Below, piece after piece: positions 26,223 through 35,909 of a stretch of DNA of 64,000 bases. The notes under the pieces are model-generated. The model was not told the origin of the DNA. It saw only the letters and a program-made list of their open reading frames with translations, and searched no databases. Position 1 is the stretch's first letter; every line of letters starts with the position of its first letter. The translations under genes and the position numbers were made by a program. Source of the DNA: QQVM01 sp035341855 (GTDB lineage Bacteria; Bacteroidota; Bacteroidia; AKYH767-A; 2013-40CM-41-45); NCBI GenBank assembly GCA_035341855.1, contig DAOQWA010000011.1, positions 1 through 64,000 on the forward strand, given 5' to 3'.

Positions 26223-26442
26223 TCTATGTCTGTAAGCTTTGAAACATTTGTTTAGGTCTTGATCGTAATGTGGTCATTTTCCGGAAATTTATTGTCTGGT
26301 CATATTCCTATGAAGTTTTCATTTTAAAAGAGTTTGTAAAAAGGTGAAAAACATTCCATGTTTTATCGCTCTTGTCATGTATTAATGGTATTTTTGGGCG
26401 AATAATTCAGAATTTTTCTGTTTCCCGTTTGTAAAGAATTGA

Positions 26443-28779
26443 ATGAATCCAAATTACCTTGATGAATTAAACGAGCCGCAAAAAGCAGCGGTGTTAAATA
26501 CTGATGGTCCGGTAATGATTATCGCAGGCGCCGGTTCAGGTAAAACGAGGGTCCTCACCTATCGGATAGCTCACCTCCTGCGTAAAGGTGTTGATGCTTT
26601 TCAAATCCTTGCATTGACATTTACCAATAAGGCATCGAAAGAAATGCGTTCTCGTATTGAGACTATCGCCGGTGATGAGGCAAGAAATCTATGGATGGGG
26701 ACATTTCACGCTGTCTTCGCTAAAATTTTAAGAATAGAGTCAGAAAGATTGGGATATCCTCCAAACTTCACAATCTATGATACAGATGACGCTAAAAGCC
26801 TCATGCGCGATATACTCAGAGAGAATAACCTCGACGATAAATTGTACAAACCGGAGACGATTCTTAACAGAATTTCAGCTGCAAAAAATAATCTTTATTC
26901 CTGGTCAGAGTATCAAAACAATACCACATTTGTGAGCGATGATGTTGCTGCAGGTCGTCCTAAAACAGGGTTGTTGTACGAACTCTACGTGAAGCGATGC
27001 TTCAAAGCAAGCGGTATGGATTTCGATGACCTCTTGTTCAACATGTTCACCTTACTCGATCGTTTTCCCGATGTGCTGCATAAGTATCAGCATAAATTTA
27101 AATATATATTGGTAGATGAGTTTCAGGATACAAATTATGTACAGTATATGATCCTGAAAAGATTGGCTGCCGTATTTGAAAATATTTGTGTTGTCGGTGA
27201 TGATGCACAATCGATCTATGCATTTCGTGGAGCCAATATTCAGAATATATTATCCTTCGAGAAAGATTATCCTGATCTGCGCGTGTTTAAGCTTGAGCAA
27301 AACTATCGATCTTCCAGAACGATTGTACAGGCAGCAAATAGTTTGATCGATAAGAATAAAAACCAAATTAAGAAAGAAGTTTGGACTGCAAATGATCTTG
27401 GTGAAAAAATAGCATTGCTTCGTGCTTTTAGTGATAATGAAGAAGGAATGCTCGTTGCTACCTCAATCTTTGAAACAAAGGTAAACCGACAGTGGAGGAA
27501 TAAGGATTTTGCAATTCTTTACAGAACAAATGCACAGTCAAGATCCATGGAGGAAGCATTGAGAAGAATGAATATTCCATACAGAATTTATGGTGGATTA
27601 TCATTCTATAAAAGAAAGGAAATTAAAGATCTTCTTGCATATTTCAGGTTAGTGATCAATCATAATGATGAAGAAGCTCTGAAGCGTATTATCAACGTGC
27701 CGGCAAGAGGTGTTGGAAAAACTTCCGTAGAGAAAATGACTGTAGCCGCCGCTGCCGAAAATAAAAGCATCTGGCAGGTTATCGAAAACCCTCTCTACAA
27801 TCCATGCCAATTCAATAATGGAATGCTCGGAAGGTTGAATGATTTTTGTACCATGATCAAAAGTTTTTCGGTAAAGATTAAATCATTAAATGCCTTTGAC
27901 CTTGCATCATCCATCGCTTCTTCTAGTGGTTTGCTGCGTGAGTTGTATGATGATAAAACTCCGGAAGGATTAAGCCGCTACGAAAACGTGCAGGAACTTT
28001 TAAATGGTATCAGGGAGTTCGTCGATACAGGTAGAAGTATTACTCCGACTGGTGATGAAGAGATAAATCAGGATCCTGACGCTCTCCGTACCTTGGACTT
28101 GTTCATGCAGGATATCGCCTTGCTTACTGATGCAGATGAGGATGATAAGGAAAACGATGATAAGGTGTCCTTGATGACATTGCATGCAGCCAAAGGCCTT
28201 GAGTTTCCTGCAGTATTTGTTGTCGGACTTGAAGAGAATCTTTTTCCCTCACAGCGTTCAATGGATTCAAGAGAAGATCTTGAAGAAGAACGACGACTAT
28301 TTTATGTTGGTATTACTAGAGCTGAAAAAAAACTCAGCATTTCTTATGCCACCTCAAGGTACAAATGGGGAAACCTTAACGTATGTGAACCCAGTCGCTT
28401 CCTCGATGAGATAGATCCTGAATTTATTGAGGAAAGTACGCCCTTACCCAAAAGTAATCAGATGCCCTTCGATGAGCCTGTATTAGACAGATGGGGTAGC
28501 AATCAGTCCGGTGCGGGCAGGAATAAAGCAAGACCTGAAATTACCCGTAGCGTTCCTGCAGGTTTGAAAAAGATAGATTCAGCTGCCGTTCGCAGTTTCA
28601 GTGGCAGCGATACTGCCGGAATTCAGGCAGGGATGGAGGTTGCACATGAAAAATTCGGCATTGGTACGGTACTGGCAGTTGAAGGAAAAGCCGGAGATCT
28701 CAAGGCTACGGTTCAATTTCAAGGCATTGGTATTAAGCAACTTTTACTCAAATATGCCAAGTTAAAGATACTTGGCTAA
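26443..28779 (+). CDS. UvrD/PcrA-type ATP-dependent DNA helicase
   Basis: A 778-residue superfamily 1A helicase. Q motif LNEPQKAAV, Walker A AGAGSGKT (residues 28-35), DEFQDTN (motif II), GDDAQSIYAFRGA (motif III), QNYRSS (motif IV), VSLMTLHAAKGLEFPAVFVV (motif V) and VGITRAEKKL (motif VI) are all present. The C-terminal 40 residues (GMEVAHEKFGIGTVLAVEGK) are the PcrA-type Tudor-like tail that binds RNA polymerase. Length matches the family. It unwinds DNA in excision repair and replication restart. TATTTTTG at 26389-26396 may be its -7 box. Confidence 0.9.
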   Translation: MNPNYLDELNEPQKAAVLNTDGPVMIIAGAGSGKTRVLTYRIAHLLRKGVDAFQILALTFTNKASKEMRSRIETIAGDEARNLWMGTFHAVFAKILRIESERLGYPPNFTIYDTDDAKSLMRDILRENNLDDKLYKPETILNRISAAKNNLYSWSEYQNNTTFVSDDVAAGRPKTGLLYELYVKRCFKASGMDFDDLLFNMFTLLDRFPDVLHKYQHKFKYILVDEFQDTNYVQYMILKRLAAVFENICVVGDDAQSIYAFRGANIQNILSFEKDYPDLRVFKLEQNYRSSRTIVQAANSLIDKNKNQIKKEVWTANDLGEKIALLRAFSDNEEGMLVATSIFETKVNRQWRNKDFAILYRTNAQSRSMEEALRRMNIPYRIYGGLSFYKRKEIKDLLAYFRLVINHNDEEALKRIINVPARGVGKTSVEKMTVAAAAENKSIWQVIENPLYNPCQFNNGMLGRLNDFCTMIKSFSVKIKSLNAFDLASSIASSSGLLRELYDDKTPEGLSRYENVQELLNGIREFVDTGRSITPTGDEEINQDPDALRTLDLFMQDIALLTDADEDDKENDDKVSLMTLHAAKGLEFPAVFVVGLEENLFPSQRSMDSREDLEEERRLFYVGITRAEKKLSISYATSRYKWGNLNVCEPSRFLDEIDPEFIEESTPLPKSNQMPFDEPVLDRWGSNQSGAGRNKARPEITRSVPAGLKKIDSAAVRSFSGSDTAGIQAGMEVAHEKFGIGTVLAVEGKAGDLKATVQFQGIGIKQLLLKYAKLKILG

Positions 28780-29008
28780 TCCGGTCTTTTTGGATACATT
28801 TGTGCTTTCCCAAACAATAGCTGTAAGATTATTAATTGCTTTCCGGTGATCCGATGGATGTGAAGCCAAATTTAATATTGGAACATCTTTGCAGATTTTA
28901 TTTAAAGGGTTTTGGGAAATAAAAAATATAGGTTTTCTTCATTGATATGTTTCGATAAAAAAACCAATTCGCATAAAAATTAATTTGACGAATAGTAAGA
29001 GATACACA

Positions 29009-29704
29009 ATGGCAAAAGAATCAAAAAGGAGAGCAGAGCAAAGTGACGAGAAACATTTTGTTTCCATAGAACATCTGGAATATAACACTCAACGTGATTT
29101 CCTGCTCATTTCTGAATACGGAAGAAATGTTCAGAAGATGATCAAACATACAATTGACATTGAAGACCGGGAGATAAGAAATAAAGCTGCACAGACCATT
29201 GTCAATGTTATGGCTTATCTTAATCCTTCGGTAAGAGAACTTGTAGATTACAAACATAAACTTTGGGACCACCTTTTTATTTTATCTGATTTTAAACTGG
29301 ATGTTGATGCTCCCTTTCCTATGCCGGAAAAGGAGAAGTTTAACGCAAAGCCTAAAAAGGTTGAATACCCTGCAAGTAAAATACGTTATAAGTATTACGG
29401 TAAGGTGATGGAAGATATGATTCGAAAAATCGCTGAGATGGAAGAAGGTCCGAGAAAAGAACAGATTACTCAGAACCTTGCAAATTTCATGAAGATGTCA
29501 TACCTCACCTGGAACAAGGATACTGTTGATGATTCGACAATCCTCAGCCACCTCGATGAACTCTCTAAAGGAAATCTGAAGCTTCATGAATCTGCCCGCT
29601 TAAATCATACGGCAGAAATTCTTGCAATGAACAAAGAGAAGATGATGCGGGAAAATTCTGCAAAGAATAAGCTAAAGAATAAAAGAAAAGTTCGAAAAAA
29701 ATAA
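29009..29704 (+). CDS. DUF4290 protein
   Basis: About 231 residues from the ATG at 29009; a TTG eight codons earlier is unlikely. LEYNTQRDFLLISEYGRNVQ and YLNPSVRELVDYKHKLWDHL are the hallmark blocks of DUF4290, a family I know only from Bacteroidetes. The tail is strongly basic (KNKLKNKRKVRKK), suggesting nucleic-acid binding. In many Bacteroidetes this gene stands directly before murA; here a desaturase gene lies between them. Function unknown. Confidence 0.85.
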   Translation: MAKESKRRAEQSDEKHFVSIEHLEYNTQRDFLLISEYGRNVQKMIKHTIDIEDREIRNKAAQTIVNVMAYLNPSVRELVDYKHKLWDHLFILSDFKLDVDAPFPMPEKEKFNAKPKKVEYPASKIRYKYYGKVMEDMIRKIAEMEEGPRKEQITQNLANFMKMSYLTWNKDTVDDSTILSHLDELSKGNLKLHESARLNHTAEILAMNKEKMMRENSAKNKLKNKRKVRKK

Positions 29705-29753
29705 TTTGTCTTTGATTTCCGGAGTGGAGAGCAAAGACCGCATGGAATAAAAT

Positions 29754-30761
29754 ATGCATAAGCCTAAGTCCTTTAAGTATTCTGCTGAACCGGAGCCCCA
29801 CAAAAGTCGCACAAAGAAGATCCTTAAGAGTCATCCTGACGTTAGGGATCTCATAGGAAAAAATCCTTTCACATTACTGGCGATAATTTTCTGCGTAGGT
29901 TCCATGATAGGAATATCCTACCTGGTTAAAGACGCTTCATGGTGGATAGTTTGGCTTACAGCTTATGCCATTGGTGCATTCTTTAATCATGCATTGTTCG
30001 TAATGATTCATGAATGTTCCCACAATCTTTTGTTCAAGGGTAAGACCGGAAATTATATAGCCTCAATATTTTCAAATCTCCCTCATACTTTTCCCAGTGC
30101 GGTATCATTTACACGCTATCACCTAATGCATCATTCCTGGCAAGGGCATCACCTTCGCGATGCAGACTTGCCTGATTTCTGGGAAGCCAGAGTGTTCGGA
30201 AATAATTTCTTCAGTAAGGCGATATGGCTCTTCTTATTTCCATTCTTCCAGGTAGGTAGAACTTTTCGTTTGAAGGAGATCAAACCAATCGATGGATGGA
30301 TTGTCACAAATTGGATCATTCAAATTGCCTTTAATGTCGCTATCTGGATGCTTTGGGGCCCTAAAGCTTTCTTCTTTCTGATGATCAGCTTCTTCTTTTC
30401 TGTCGGGCTTCATCCCTTGGGTGCAAGGTGGATACAGGAACACTTTCTTACCCTCGATCCTGAGCAGGAGACATATAGTTATTATGGTCCCCTTAATAAG
30501 GTTGCATTCAACGTCGGCTACCACAATGAACACCATGATTTCCCTTCAATACCGTGGAATAGATTGCCCGATTTGAAAAAGAAAGCACCCGACTTCTACG
30601 ATTCTTTGAAAGCACATCGCTCCTGGACTTTATTGTTCTTCCGTTTTCTGTTTGACAATAACATTACTCTTCATTCACGAATGGTGAGAGATGAAGATAG
30701 CTTGAAGAATAAATATAAAGAAGATGAGCAGGTGGACTACACACATGAAGTTCAAAATTAA
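29754..30761 (+). CDS. DES1-like sphingolipid delta-4 desaturase
   Basis: A 335-residue membrane desaturase with four hydrophobic segments and three His boxes: HECSH (86-90), HLMHHSWQGHH (123-133) and HNEHH (257-261), which hold a di-iron centre. The N-terminal block EPEPHKSRTKKILKSHPDV and the C-terminal YGPLNKVAFNVGYHNEHHDF followed by PSIPWNRLP are characteristic of eukaryotic dihydroceramide delta-4 desaturase (DES1), down to the lipid-desaturase N-terminal domain. It would insert a double bond in the sphingoid base of ceramide; sphingolipids are known from Bacteroidetes. It lies between DUF4290 and murA. Substrate is inference. Confidence 0.75.
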   Translation: MHKPKSFKYSAEPEPHKSRTKKILKSHPDVRDLIGKNPFTLLAIIFCVGSMIGISYLVKDASWWIVWLTAYAIGAFFNHALFVMIHECSHNLLFKGKTGNYIASIFSNLPHTFPSAVSFTRYHLMHHSWQGHHLRDADLPDFWEARVFGNNFFSKAIWLFLFPFFQVGRTFRLKEIKPIDGWIVTNWIIQIAFNVAIWMLWGPKAFFFLMISFFFSVGLHPLGARWIQEHFLTLDPEQETYSYYGPLNKVAFNVGYHNEHHDFPSIPWNRLPDLKKKAPDFYDSLKAHRSWTLLFFRFLFDNNITLHSRMVRDEDSLKNKYKEDEQVDYTHEVQN

Positions 30762-30810
30762 TTTTGTTAAAAAAATGTCTGGTCCCCTGAAATATGGAGC
30801 AGGAACAGAC

Positions 30811-30818
30811 TAATTTTG
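30811..30818 (+). promoter_or_regulatory. Candidate -7 box before murA
   Basis: TAATTTTG, a TAnnTTTG match, 50 bases before the start codon. No well-spaced TTTG upstream. Confidence 0.3.
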
Positions 30819-30868
30819 CCATCGAGAATCGAATTTGACAATTATTAATCCGGAGAAAATTATAAAGT

Positions 30869-32182
30869 ATGTCAGCAAGTTTTGAAGTAACAGGTGGATT
30901 TGAATTAAGTGGTGAGTTGATTCCTCAGGGAGCAAAAAATGAAGCACTACAAATTATTTGTGCCACTTTACTTACCCCTGAAAAGGTTCACATTCGCAAT
31001 ATCCCTGATATCCGTGACGTGAATAAACTTATTGAACTTCTTCAACTGATGGGTGTTGAAGTAGAACAAACGGGAGTATTGAAAGGGGAATTTACTTTCC
31101 AAGCGAAAAATATAAAGCTTGATTTTTTAGATACTAAAGAGTTCAAGCAACAGGCTGCTTCTTTGAGAGGCTCAATCATGATCGTCGGCCCTTTGTTGGC
31201 ACGATTCGGAAAGGCAAGCATACCCAAGCCGGGTGGAGATAAAATAGGACGCCGCAGGCTGGATACGCACTTCATCGGTTTTCAAAATCTGGGTGCACAG
31301 TTTATATTTAATGAAGAGGATAGCTTTTACACCGTTCAGGCGAAAAAGCTTAAAGGAACATACATGTTGCTGGACGAAGCATCTGTGACCGGTACTGCAA
31401 ATCTGGTTATGGCTGCTGCTCTTGCCTCAGGAACTACCACAATTTACAATGCAGCATGTGAACCATATATCCAGCAACTTTGTAACATGCTGAACAGGAT
31501 GGGTGCAAAGATCAGTGGTATCGGATCTAATCTTCTGGTGATTGAAGGGGTAACTAGTTTGAAGGGTACAGAGCATAAATTACTTCCTGATATGATCGAG
31601 ATCGGTTCTTTCATCGGACTCGCTGCAATGACTAAATCAGAGATCACTATTCGTGAAGTAGGTTATGAGCATCTAGGTGTCATACCCGACGTGTTTCGAA
31701 GAATGGGTATAAAAATGGAACTTAGAGGCGATGATCTTTATATTCCCCGGCAAGAATCTTATGAGATCGATACGTTCATCGATGGCTCAATTCTGACTGT
31801 AGCGGATGCGATATGGCCCGGCTTCACACCTGACTTATTAAGCGTAGTACTGGTGACAGCTACACAAGCTGCCGGAACTGTTCTTATTCATCAGAAAATG
31901 TTTGAGAGTAGATTATTTTTCGTGGACAAACTGATCGACATGGGTGCACAGATCATATTATGTGATCCTCATAGAGCAACTGTAATAGGGCTCAATAGAA
32001 AAGTTCCCTTGAAAGCCATTCAAATGACATCGCCGGATATCAGAGCAGGTGTTGCATTGTTGATTGCTGCTTTGTCGGCAAATGGAACCAGCGTGATACA
32101 CAACATTGAACAGATTGACAGAGGTTACCAGAGAATTGATGAAAGGCTTAATGCGATTGGCGCAAAAATTAAGCGGATCTGA
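30869..32182 (+). CDS. murA: UDP-N-acetylglucosamine 1-carboxyvinyltransferase
   Basis: A 437-residue MurA, the first committed enzyme of peptidoglycan synthesis; it transfers enolpyruvate from PEP to UDP-GlcNAc in the cytosol. Conserved blocks include GAKNEALQIICATLL, LRGSIMIVGPLLARFG and GRRRLDTHFIGFQNLGA. In the catalytic loop the usual Cys of the PGGCxIGxR motif is Asp124 (PGGDKIGRR). That Cys is the residue alkylated by fosfomycin, and the same Cys-to-Asp change gives natural resistance in Mycobacterium tuberculosis and Chlamydia. Length and the rest of the fold look normal, so it should be active. Confidence 0.9.
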   Translation: MSASFEVTGGFELSGELIPQGAKNEALQIICATLLTPEKVHIRNIPDIRDVNKLIELLQLMGVEVEQTGVLKGEFTFQAKNIKLDFLDTKEFKQQAASLRGSIMIVGPLLARFGKASIPKPGGDKIGRRRLDTHFIGFQNLGAQFIFNEEDSFYTVQAKKLKGTYMLLDEASVTGTANLVMAAALASGTTTIYNAACEPYIQQLCNMLNRMGAKISGIGSNLLVIEGVTSLKGTEHKLLPDMIEIGSFIGLAAMTKSEITIREVGYEHLGVIPDVFRRMGIKMELRGDDLYIPRQESYEIDTFIDGSILTVADAIWPGFTPDLLSVVLVTATQAAGTVLIHQKMFESRLFFVDKLIDMGAQIILCDPHRATVIGLNRKVPLKAIQMTSPDIRAGVALLIAALSANGTSVIHNIEQIDRGYQRIDERLNAIGAKIKRI

Positions 32183-32327
32183 TTTTTGTCTTTTATCCCG
32201 GATCGTGAATTCATATCAGCGTCTGACAGACAAATTGCCAACCGGTTGTTGAACTTTTAGCACCGCCGTTTGTTTTCCTTTTTTTCTAAAGTTCAATTCA
32301 GAAAGTGCTATTTTCGAATGAAATACA

Positions 32328-32335
32328 TATATTTG
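32328..32335 (+). promoter_or_regulatory. Candidate -7 box before the thioredoxin-like gene
   Basis: TATATTTG, the exact TAnnTTTG form also seen at 15652 and 48192, 51 bases before the start codon at 32386. Confidence 0.4.
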
Positions 32336-32385
32336 CAGCATTCTTGGCAGAGTTTTTGGAAAGAAAGATAAAAATCAAAAAAACG

Positions 32386-32910
32386 ATGAAAAAAACAGCA
32401 ATTCTTTTAGTGGCACTCGTTTGCTCGGTAATGTTCAGCTCGGCTCAAATGGCTAAACAAGGACTGGAAATCGGAGATGTAGCTCCTGAACTCAAGCTTC
32501 CGAATCCGGAAGGTAAACTGATTGCCCTATCTTCCTTACGTGGAAAAGTGGTTCTTATTGATTTTTGGGCCGCATGGTGTGGCCCCTGCCGCATTGAAAA
32601 TCCGCATGTTGTGAGTGCCTACCACAAATTCAAAAATGCGAAATTCAAAAATGCCAAAGAATTTACCATTTACAGTGTTTCACTTGATAAAACTAAAGAT
32701 GCCTGGGTCGCGGCCATAATAAAAGATAAGTTAGATTGGCCAAATCACGTGAGCGATCTTAAATGGTGGTACTCTGACGCAGCTAAAGCTTATGGGGTTC
32801 AAGGAATTCCTACAAATTGGCTGATTGATGAAAAAGGTGTCATTGTTGCAAAAAATTTACGTGGAGCCAGCCTGGAAGATGCTCTGACTAAAATGACGGC
32901 TGCCCAGTAA
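32386..32910 (+). CDS. TlpA/ResA-like thioredoxin
   Basis: 174 residues from the ATG at 32386, chosen because it begins a clean signal peptide (MKKTAILLVALVCSVMFSSA). The domain starts GDVAPELKLPNPEGKLIAL and carries the redox pair WCGPC at residues 64-68, followed by the cis-proline loop GVQGIPTNWLID. This is the TlpA/ResA/AhpC-like form, a periplasmic thiol-disulfide reductase that may serve cytochrome maturation or oxidative repair. A terminator follows at 32936. Confidence 0.85.
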   Translation: MKKTAILLVALVCSVMFSSAQMAKQGLEIGDVAPELKLPNPEGKLIALSSLRGKVVLIDFWAAWCGPCRIENPHVVSAYHKFKNAKFKNAKEFTIYSVSLDKTKDAWVAAIIKDKLDWPNHVSDLKWWYSDAAKAYGVQGIPTNWLIDEKGVIVAKNLRGASLEDALTKMTAAQ

Positions 32911-32935
32911 GTATATTGGTTGGTATAAAATTGTC

Positions 32936-32967
32936 AAAACAGAAGATATTTTTCTTCTGTTTTTTTA
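32936..32967 (+). terminator. Rho-independent terminator
   Basis: Stem AAAACAGAAG / CTTCTGTTTT around an 8-base loop with a T-run. Confidence 0.75.
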
Positions 32968-33068
32968 TTTATTCCCTGACAAATTGACTTTATTGCCTTT
33001 CGTGGCAAAATCATTGAGCAGGGGTTTTTCCGGAAAGAAAACTAAAGATTAATTGAAATTCGAAGGAT

Positions 33069-33647
33069 ATGAAGCAAAATGAAGAAACACAGCCTTGGGC
33101 AGAGAATGAAGAAGCACGTGAGGCAGGTGAAGAAATGAATTCAGGAAATCCTGTTGATGCTGAACATGCATTGCCAGATGCCGAAAAAGTTGAAGCTGAC
33201 CCGATAGTGAAGTTAGAACTTGAGCTATCAGAATACAAGGATAAATTTTTACGACTTTATTCTGAATTTGAAAACTATAAGAAGCGCGTAAGCAGAGACA
33301 GAATCGATCAGATCAAATTCGCCTCTATTGAGACCTACCTAACTTTTTTGCCGGTGATCGATGATTTCGAACGCGCTCAGAAATCATTAGACGAAGCAAG
33401 TGATGTCGATTCAGTAAGACAAGGAATACAGCTGATCTACCAAAAGTTTAAAACATTGCTGGAGTCCAAAGGCGTGAAGCCGATGAATTGCGTGGGTACA
33501 GAATTCGATGCGGAGTTACATGATGCAATATCAAATGTACCGGCTCCTAAACCGGAATTAAAGGGAAAGATCATTGACGAAATTGAAAAGGGATATATGC
33601 TTAATGATAAAGTTATTCGTCACGCAAAGGTGATCGTTGGAAATTAA
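33069..33647 (+). CDS. grpE: Nucleotide exchange factor GrpE
   Basis: A 192-residue GrpE with an acidic, disordered N-terminus (about residues 1-50), a long helix (LELELSEYKDKFLRLYSEFE, then NYKKRVSR) and the C-terminal beta domain ending GYMLNDKVIRHAKVIVG, as in other GrpE proteins. It releases ADP from DnaK. It is followed 57 bases later by dnaJ, the usual pairing in Bacteroidetes; dnaK is not in the window. Confidence 0.9.
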   Translation: MKQNEETQPWAENEEAREAGEEMNSGNPVDAEHALPDAEKVEADPIVKLELELSEYKDKFLRLYSEFENYKKRVSRDRIDQIKFASIETYLTFLPVIDDFERAQKSLDEASDVDSVRQGIQLIYQKFKTLLESKGVKPMNCVGTEFDAELHDAISNVPAPKPELKGKIIDEIEKGYMLNDKVIRHAKVIVGN

Positions 33648-33704
33648 TTTTAACTAAGCGCTTATAATCTTCGAGAAAATATTGAGAGTATAATAATGAT
33701 TACC

Positions 33705-34856
33705 ATGTCCAAAAGAGACTATTACGAAGTACTTGGAGTACGCAAAGATGCTGAGGCCGGTGATATAAAAAAAGCTTACAGACAGATGGCTCTTAAGTTT
33801 CATCCGGATAAAAATCCCGGAGATAAAGCCGCGGAAGAGAGTTTTAAAGAGGCTGCCGAGGCTTATGAAGTATTAAGCAATCCTGAGAAGCGTCAGCGTT
33901 ACAATCAGTTTGGCCACCAAGGTTTGGGTAACAATGGCGGCTTCAGTGGTGGTGGTATGAACATGGAAGATATCTTTTCGCATTTTGGAGATGTCTTTGG
34001 CGAAGGTAGCCCCTTCGAAAGTTTCTTTGGAGGCGGAGGCGGTCGTGGAGGAAGACGCGTAAATCGCGGAACAAACCTGCGCGTGAAAGTAAAGTTGACA
34101 CTGGAAGAGATCGCTAATGGTGTTGAGAAAAAATTAAAAGTAAACAAGCACGTTTCTTGCAAGTCCTGCAAAGGAAGTGGTGCACATGATGGGGCCTCTT
34201 TTCATCGCTGTAGTTCTTGTGGAGGTAGCGGACAAGTACATCGGGTGACAAATACATTCATCGGACAAATGAGAACGGCAGCTACTTGCCCTACTTGTCA
34301 TGGTGAAGGACAAATTATCGAGAATAAGTGTAAATCTTGCCACGGCTCCGGCGTAGAAAGAGCTGAAGAAATAATTTCAATAAATATTCCGGCAGGTGTT
34401 GGTGAGGGAATGCAGTTGACAGTAAGCGGGAAAGGGAACGCTGCTGAGCGGGGTGGAATTGCCGGAGATCTTTTTGTTGTTATTGAAGAAGAGAAGCATC
34501 CATATCTTCAGAGAGATGGTAATCAACTTCTCTATGATCTATATTTAAATTTTGCCGATGCAGCCCTTGGAACTACTGTGGAAATACCTACTGTTGGTGG
34601 TAAGGCAAAAGTGAAAATAGAGGCAGGAACACAGGCCGGTAAAGTACTTAGGTTAAAAGGTAAAGGATTGCCTTCAGTGCAAGGTTATGGTAAAGGGGAT
34701 CTTCTGGTAAATATTAATGTGTGGACACCACAGCATTTATCTTCGGAAGAGAAGAAGGCTATGGAGAAATTGAGAAATTCAGAAAACTTCCAACCAAATC
34801 CCGGAAAGGGAGATAAGAGTTTCTACGATAAAATGAAGGAATTCTTTAACAATTGA
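33705..34856 (+). CDS. dnaJ: Chaperone DnaJ
   Basis: 383 residues from the second ATG (MSKRDYYEVLG); an ATG three codons earlier is also possible. J domain with HPD at residues 33-35, a Gly/Phe-rich linker (about 70-115), and four zinc-binding repeats: CKSCKGSG, CSSCGGSG, CPTCHGEG and CKSCHGSG. The C-terminal substrate-binding domains end with the usual FYDKMKEFF. It stimulates DnaK ATPase and delivers unfolded proteins. It is downstream of grpE in the same operon and followed by a terminator. Confidence 0.92.
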   Translation: MSKRDYYEVLGVRKDAEAGDIKKAYRQMALKFHPDKNPGDKAAEESFKEAAEAYEVLSNPEKRQRYNQFGHQGLGNNGGFSGGGMNMEDIFSHFGDVFGEGSPFESFFGGGGGRGGRRVNRGTNLRVKVKLTLEEIANGVEKKLKVNKHVSCKSCKGSGAHDGASFHRCSSCGGSGQVHRVTNTFIGQMRTAATCPTCHGEGQIIENKCKSCHGSGVERAEEIISINIPAGVGEGMQLTVSGKGNAAERGGIAGDLFVVIEEEKHPYLQRDGNQLLYDLYLNFADAALGTTVEIPTVGGKAKVKIEAGTQAGKVLRLKGKGLPSVQGYGKGDLLVNINVWTPQHLSSEEKKAMEKLRNSENFQPNPGKGDKSFYDKMKEFFNN

Positions 34857-34877
34857 TTTCTATAAAAGAATTATCTT

Positions 34878-34908
34878 ACCCCGCCTAATCAACGGGGTTT
34901 TTTTTTAT
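34878..34908 (+). terminator. Rho-independent terminator after dnaJ
   Basis: Stem ACCCCG / CGGGGT with a 9-base loop and a run of T. Confidence 0.75.
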
Positions 34909-34919
34909 TAAAACAGACT

Positions 34920-35855
34920 ATGGATATACTTGAGATCAGATCAGTTTCAAAATCTTATGCTTCTCACCGTGCCTTGAACAAGGTGTCATTGCATATACCT
35001 TCTCAGAGTGTCTTTGGCTTATTAGGCCCGAATGGTGCGGGTAAAACTTCTTTGATCCGAATAATCACACAGATCACTGCGCCTGATGAGGGAGAAATAT
35101 TATTTATGGGTAAGCCTCTCAAAGCAGAACATATCAATCGAATGGGCTACCTGCCTGAGGAGCGTGGTTTGTACAAGAAAATGGAAGTGGGTGAACAGGC
35201 ATTGTATCTGGCCAGACTAAAGGGACTATCACGTGCAGAGGCAATGAAAAAATTAAAATTCTGGTTTGAAAAATTTGAGATTCAATCCTGGTGGAAAAAG
35301 AAAGTAGAGGAGTTGTCAAAGGGAATGGCTCAAAAAGTTCAGTTTGTTACTACTGTATTACATGAACCTGAGTTCCTTATACTTGATGAACCTTTTACAG
35401 GCTTTGATCCGATTAATGCCGAGTTGATAAAAAATGAGTTGCTGGAACTTCGATCAAAAGGAACTACTATCGTGCTTTCCACACACAGAATGGAAAGTGT
35501 TGAAGAACTTTGCAGTCATATTTCGCTTATAAACCGTTCTGAAGTGATTCTGGAAGGCTCTGTGAAGGATATTCGCAAACAAAATAAATCCAATACATAT
35601 GAATTACTCTATGTTGGGAATAGAATTGCTTTTACACATGCCTTGTGGACAGGCTTCGAACTTGTTGATCTGAAAGAAGAATCTGATCACAATATAGCTC
35701 ATGTAAAGATATTGGGAGGCCATAGTCCGAACGACCTGCTCAATGTACTTTTACCCCAGGTTCAAATCCTTGGTTTTAAGGAAATAATACCTAGTATGAA
35801 TGATATATTTATTCAGAAAGTAAGCGATTCTACAACAGCAGAATTAACAGCTTAA
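34920..35855 (+). CDS. ABC transporter ATP-binding protein (NatA-like)
   Basis: A 311-residue ATPase with Walker A GPNGAGKT (36-43), signature LSKGMAQKVQ, Walker B FLILDEPFTGFD and switch STHRMES. A C-terminal DUF4162-like extension follows, as in sodium and drug exporters of the NatA group. It pairs with the permease 54 bases downstream to form an ABC-2 type exporter in the inner membrane. The substrate is unknown. Confidence 0.88.
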   Translation: MDILEIRSVSKSYASHRALNKVSLHIPSQSVFGLLGPNGAGKTSLIRIITQITAPDEGEILFMGKPLKAEHINRMGYLPEERGLYKKMEVGEQALYLARLKGLSRAEAMKKLKFWFEKFEIQSWWKKKVEELSKGMAQKVQFVTTVLHEPEFLILDEPFTGFDPINAELIKNELLELRSKGTTIVLSTHRMESVEELCSHISLINRSEVILEGSVKDIRKQNKSNTYELLYVGNRIAFTHALWTGFELVDLKEESDHNIAHVKILGGHSPNDLLNVLLPQVQILGFKEIIPSMNDIFIQKVSDSTTAELTA

Positions 35856-35909
35856 ATTTTCGACACTAAAATACCATTATCAAAATCCATTTAGTCAAAT
35901 CCGTTTTTC

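Noticed and set aside
33011..33238. Minus-strand frame opposite grpE, and similar long antisense frames elsewhere
   Set aside because: Composition is the mirror of the real gene, with no domain or start context; these are shadows.
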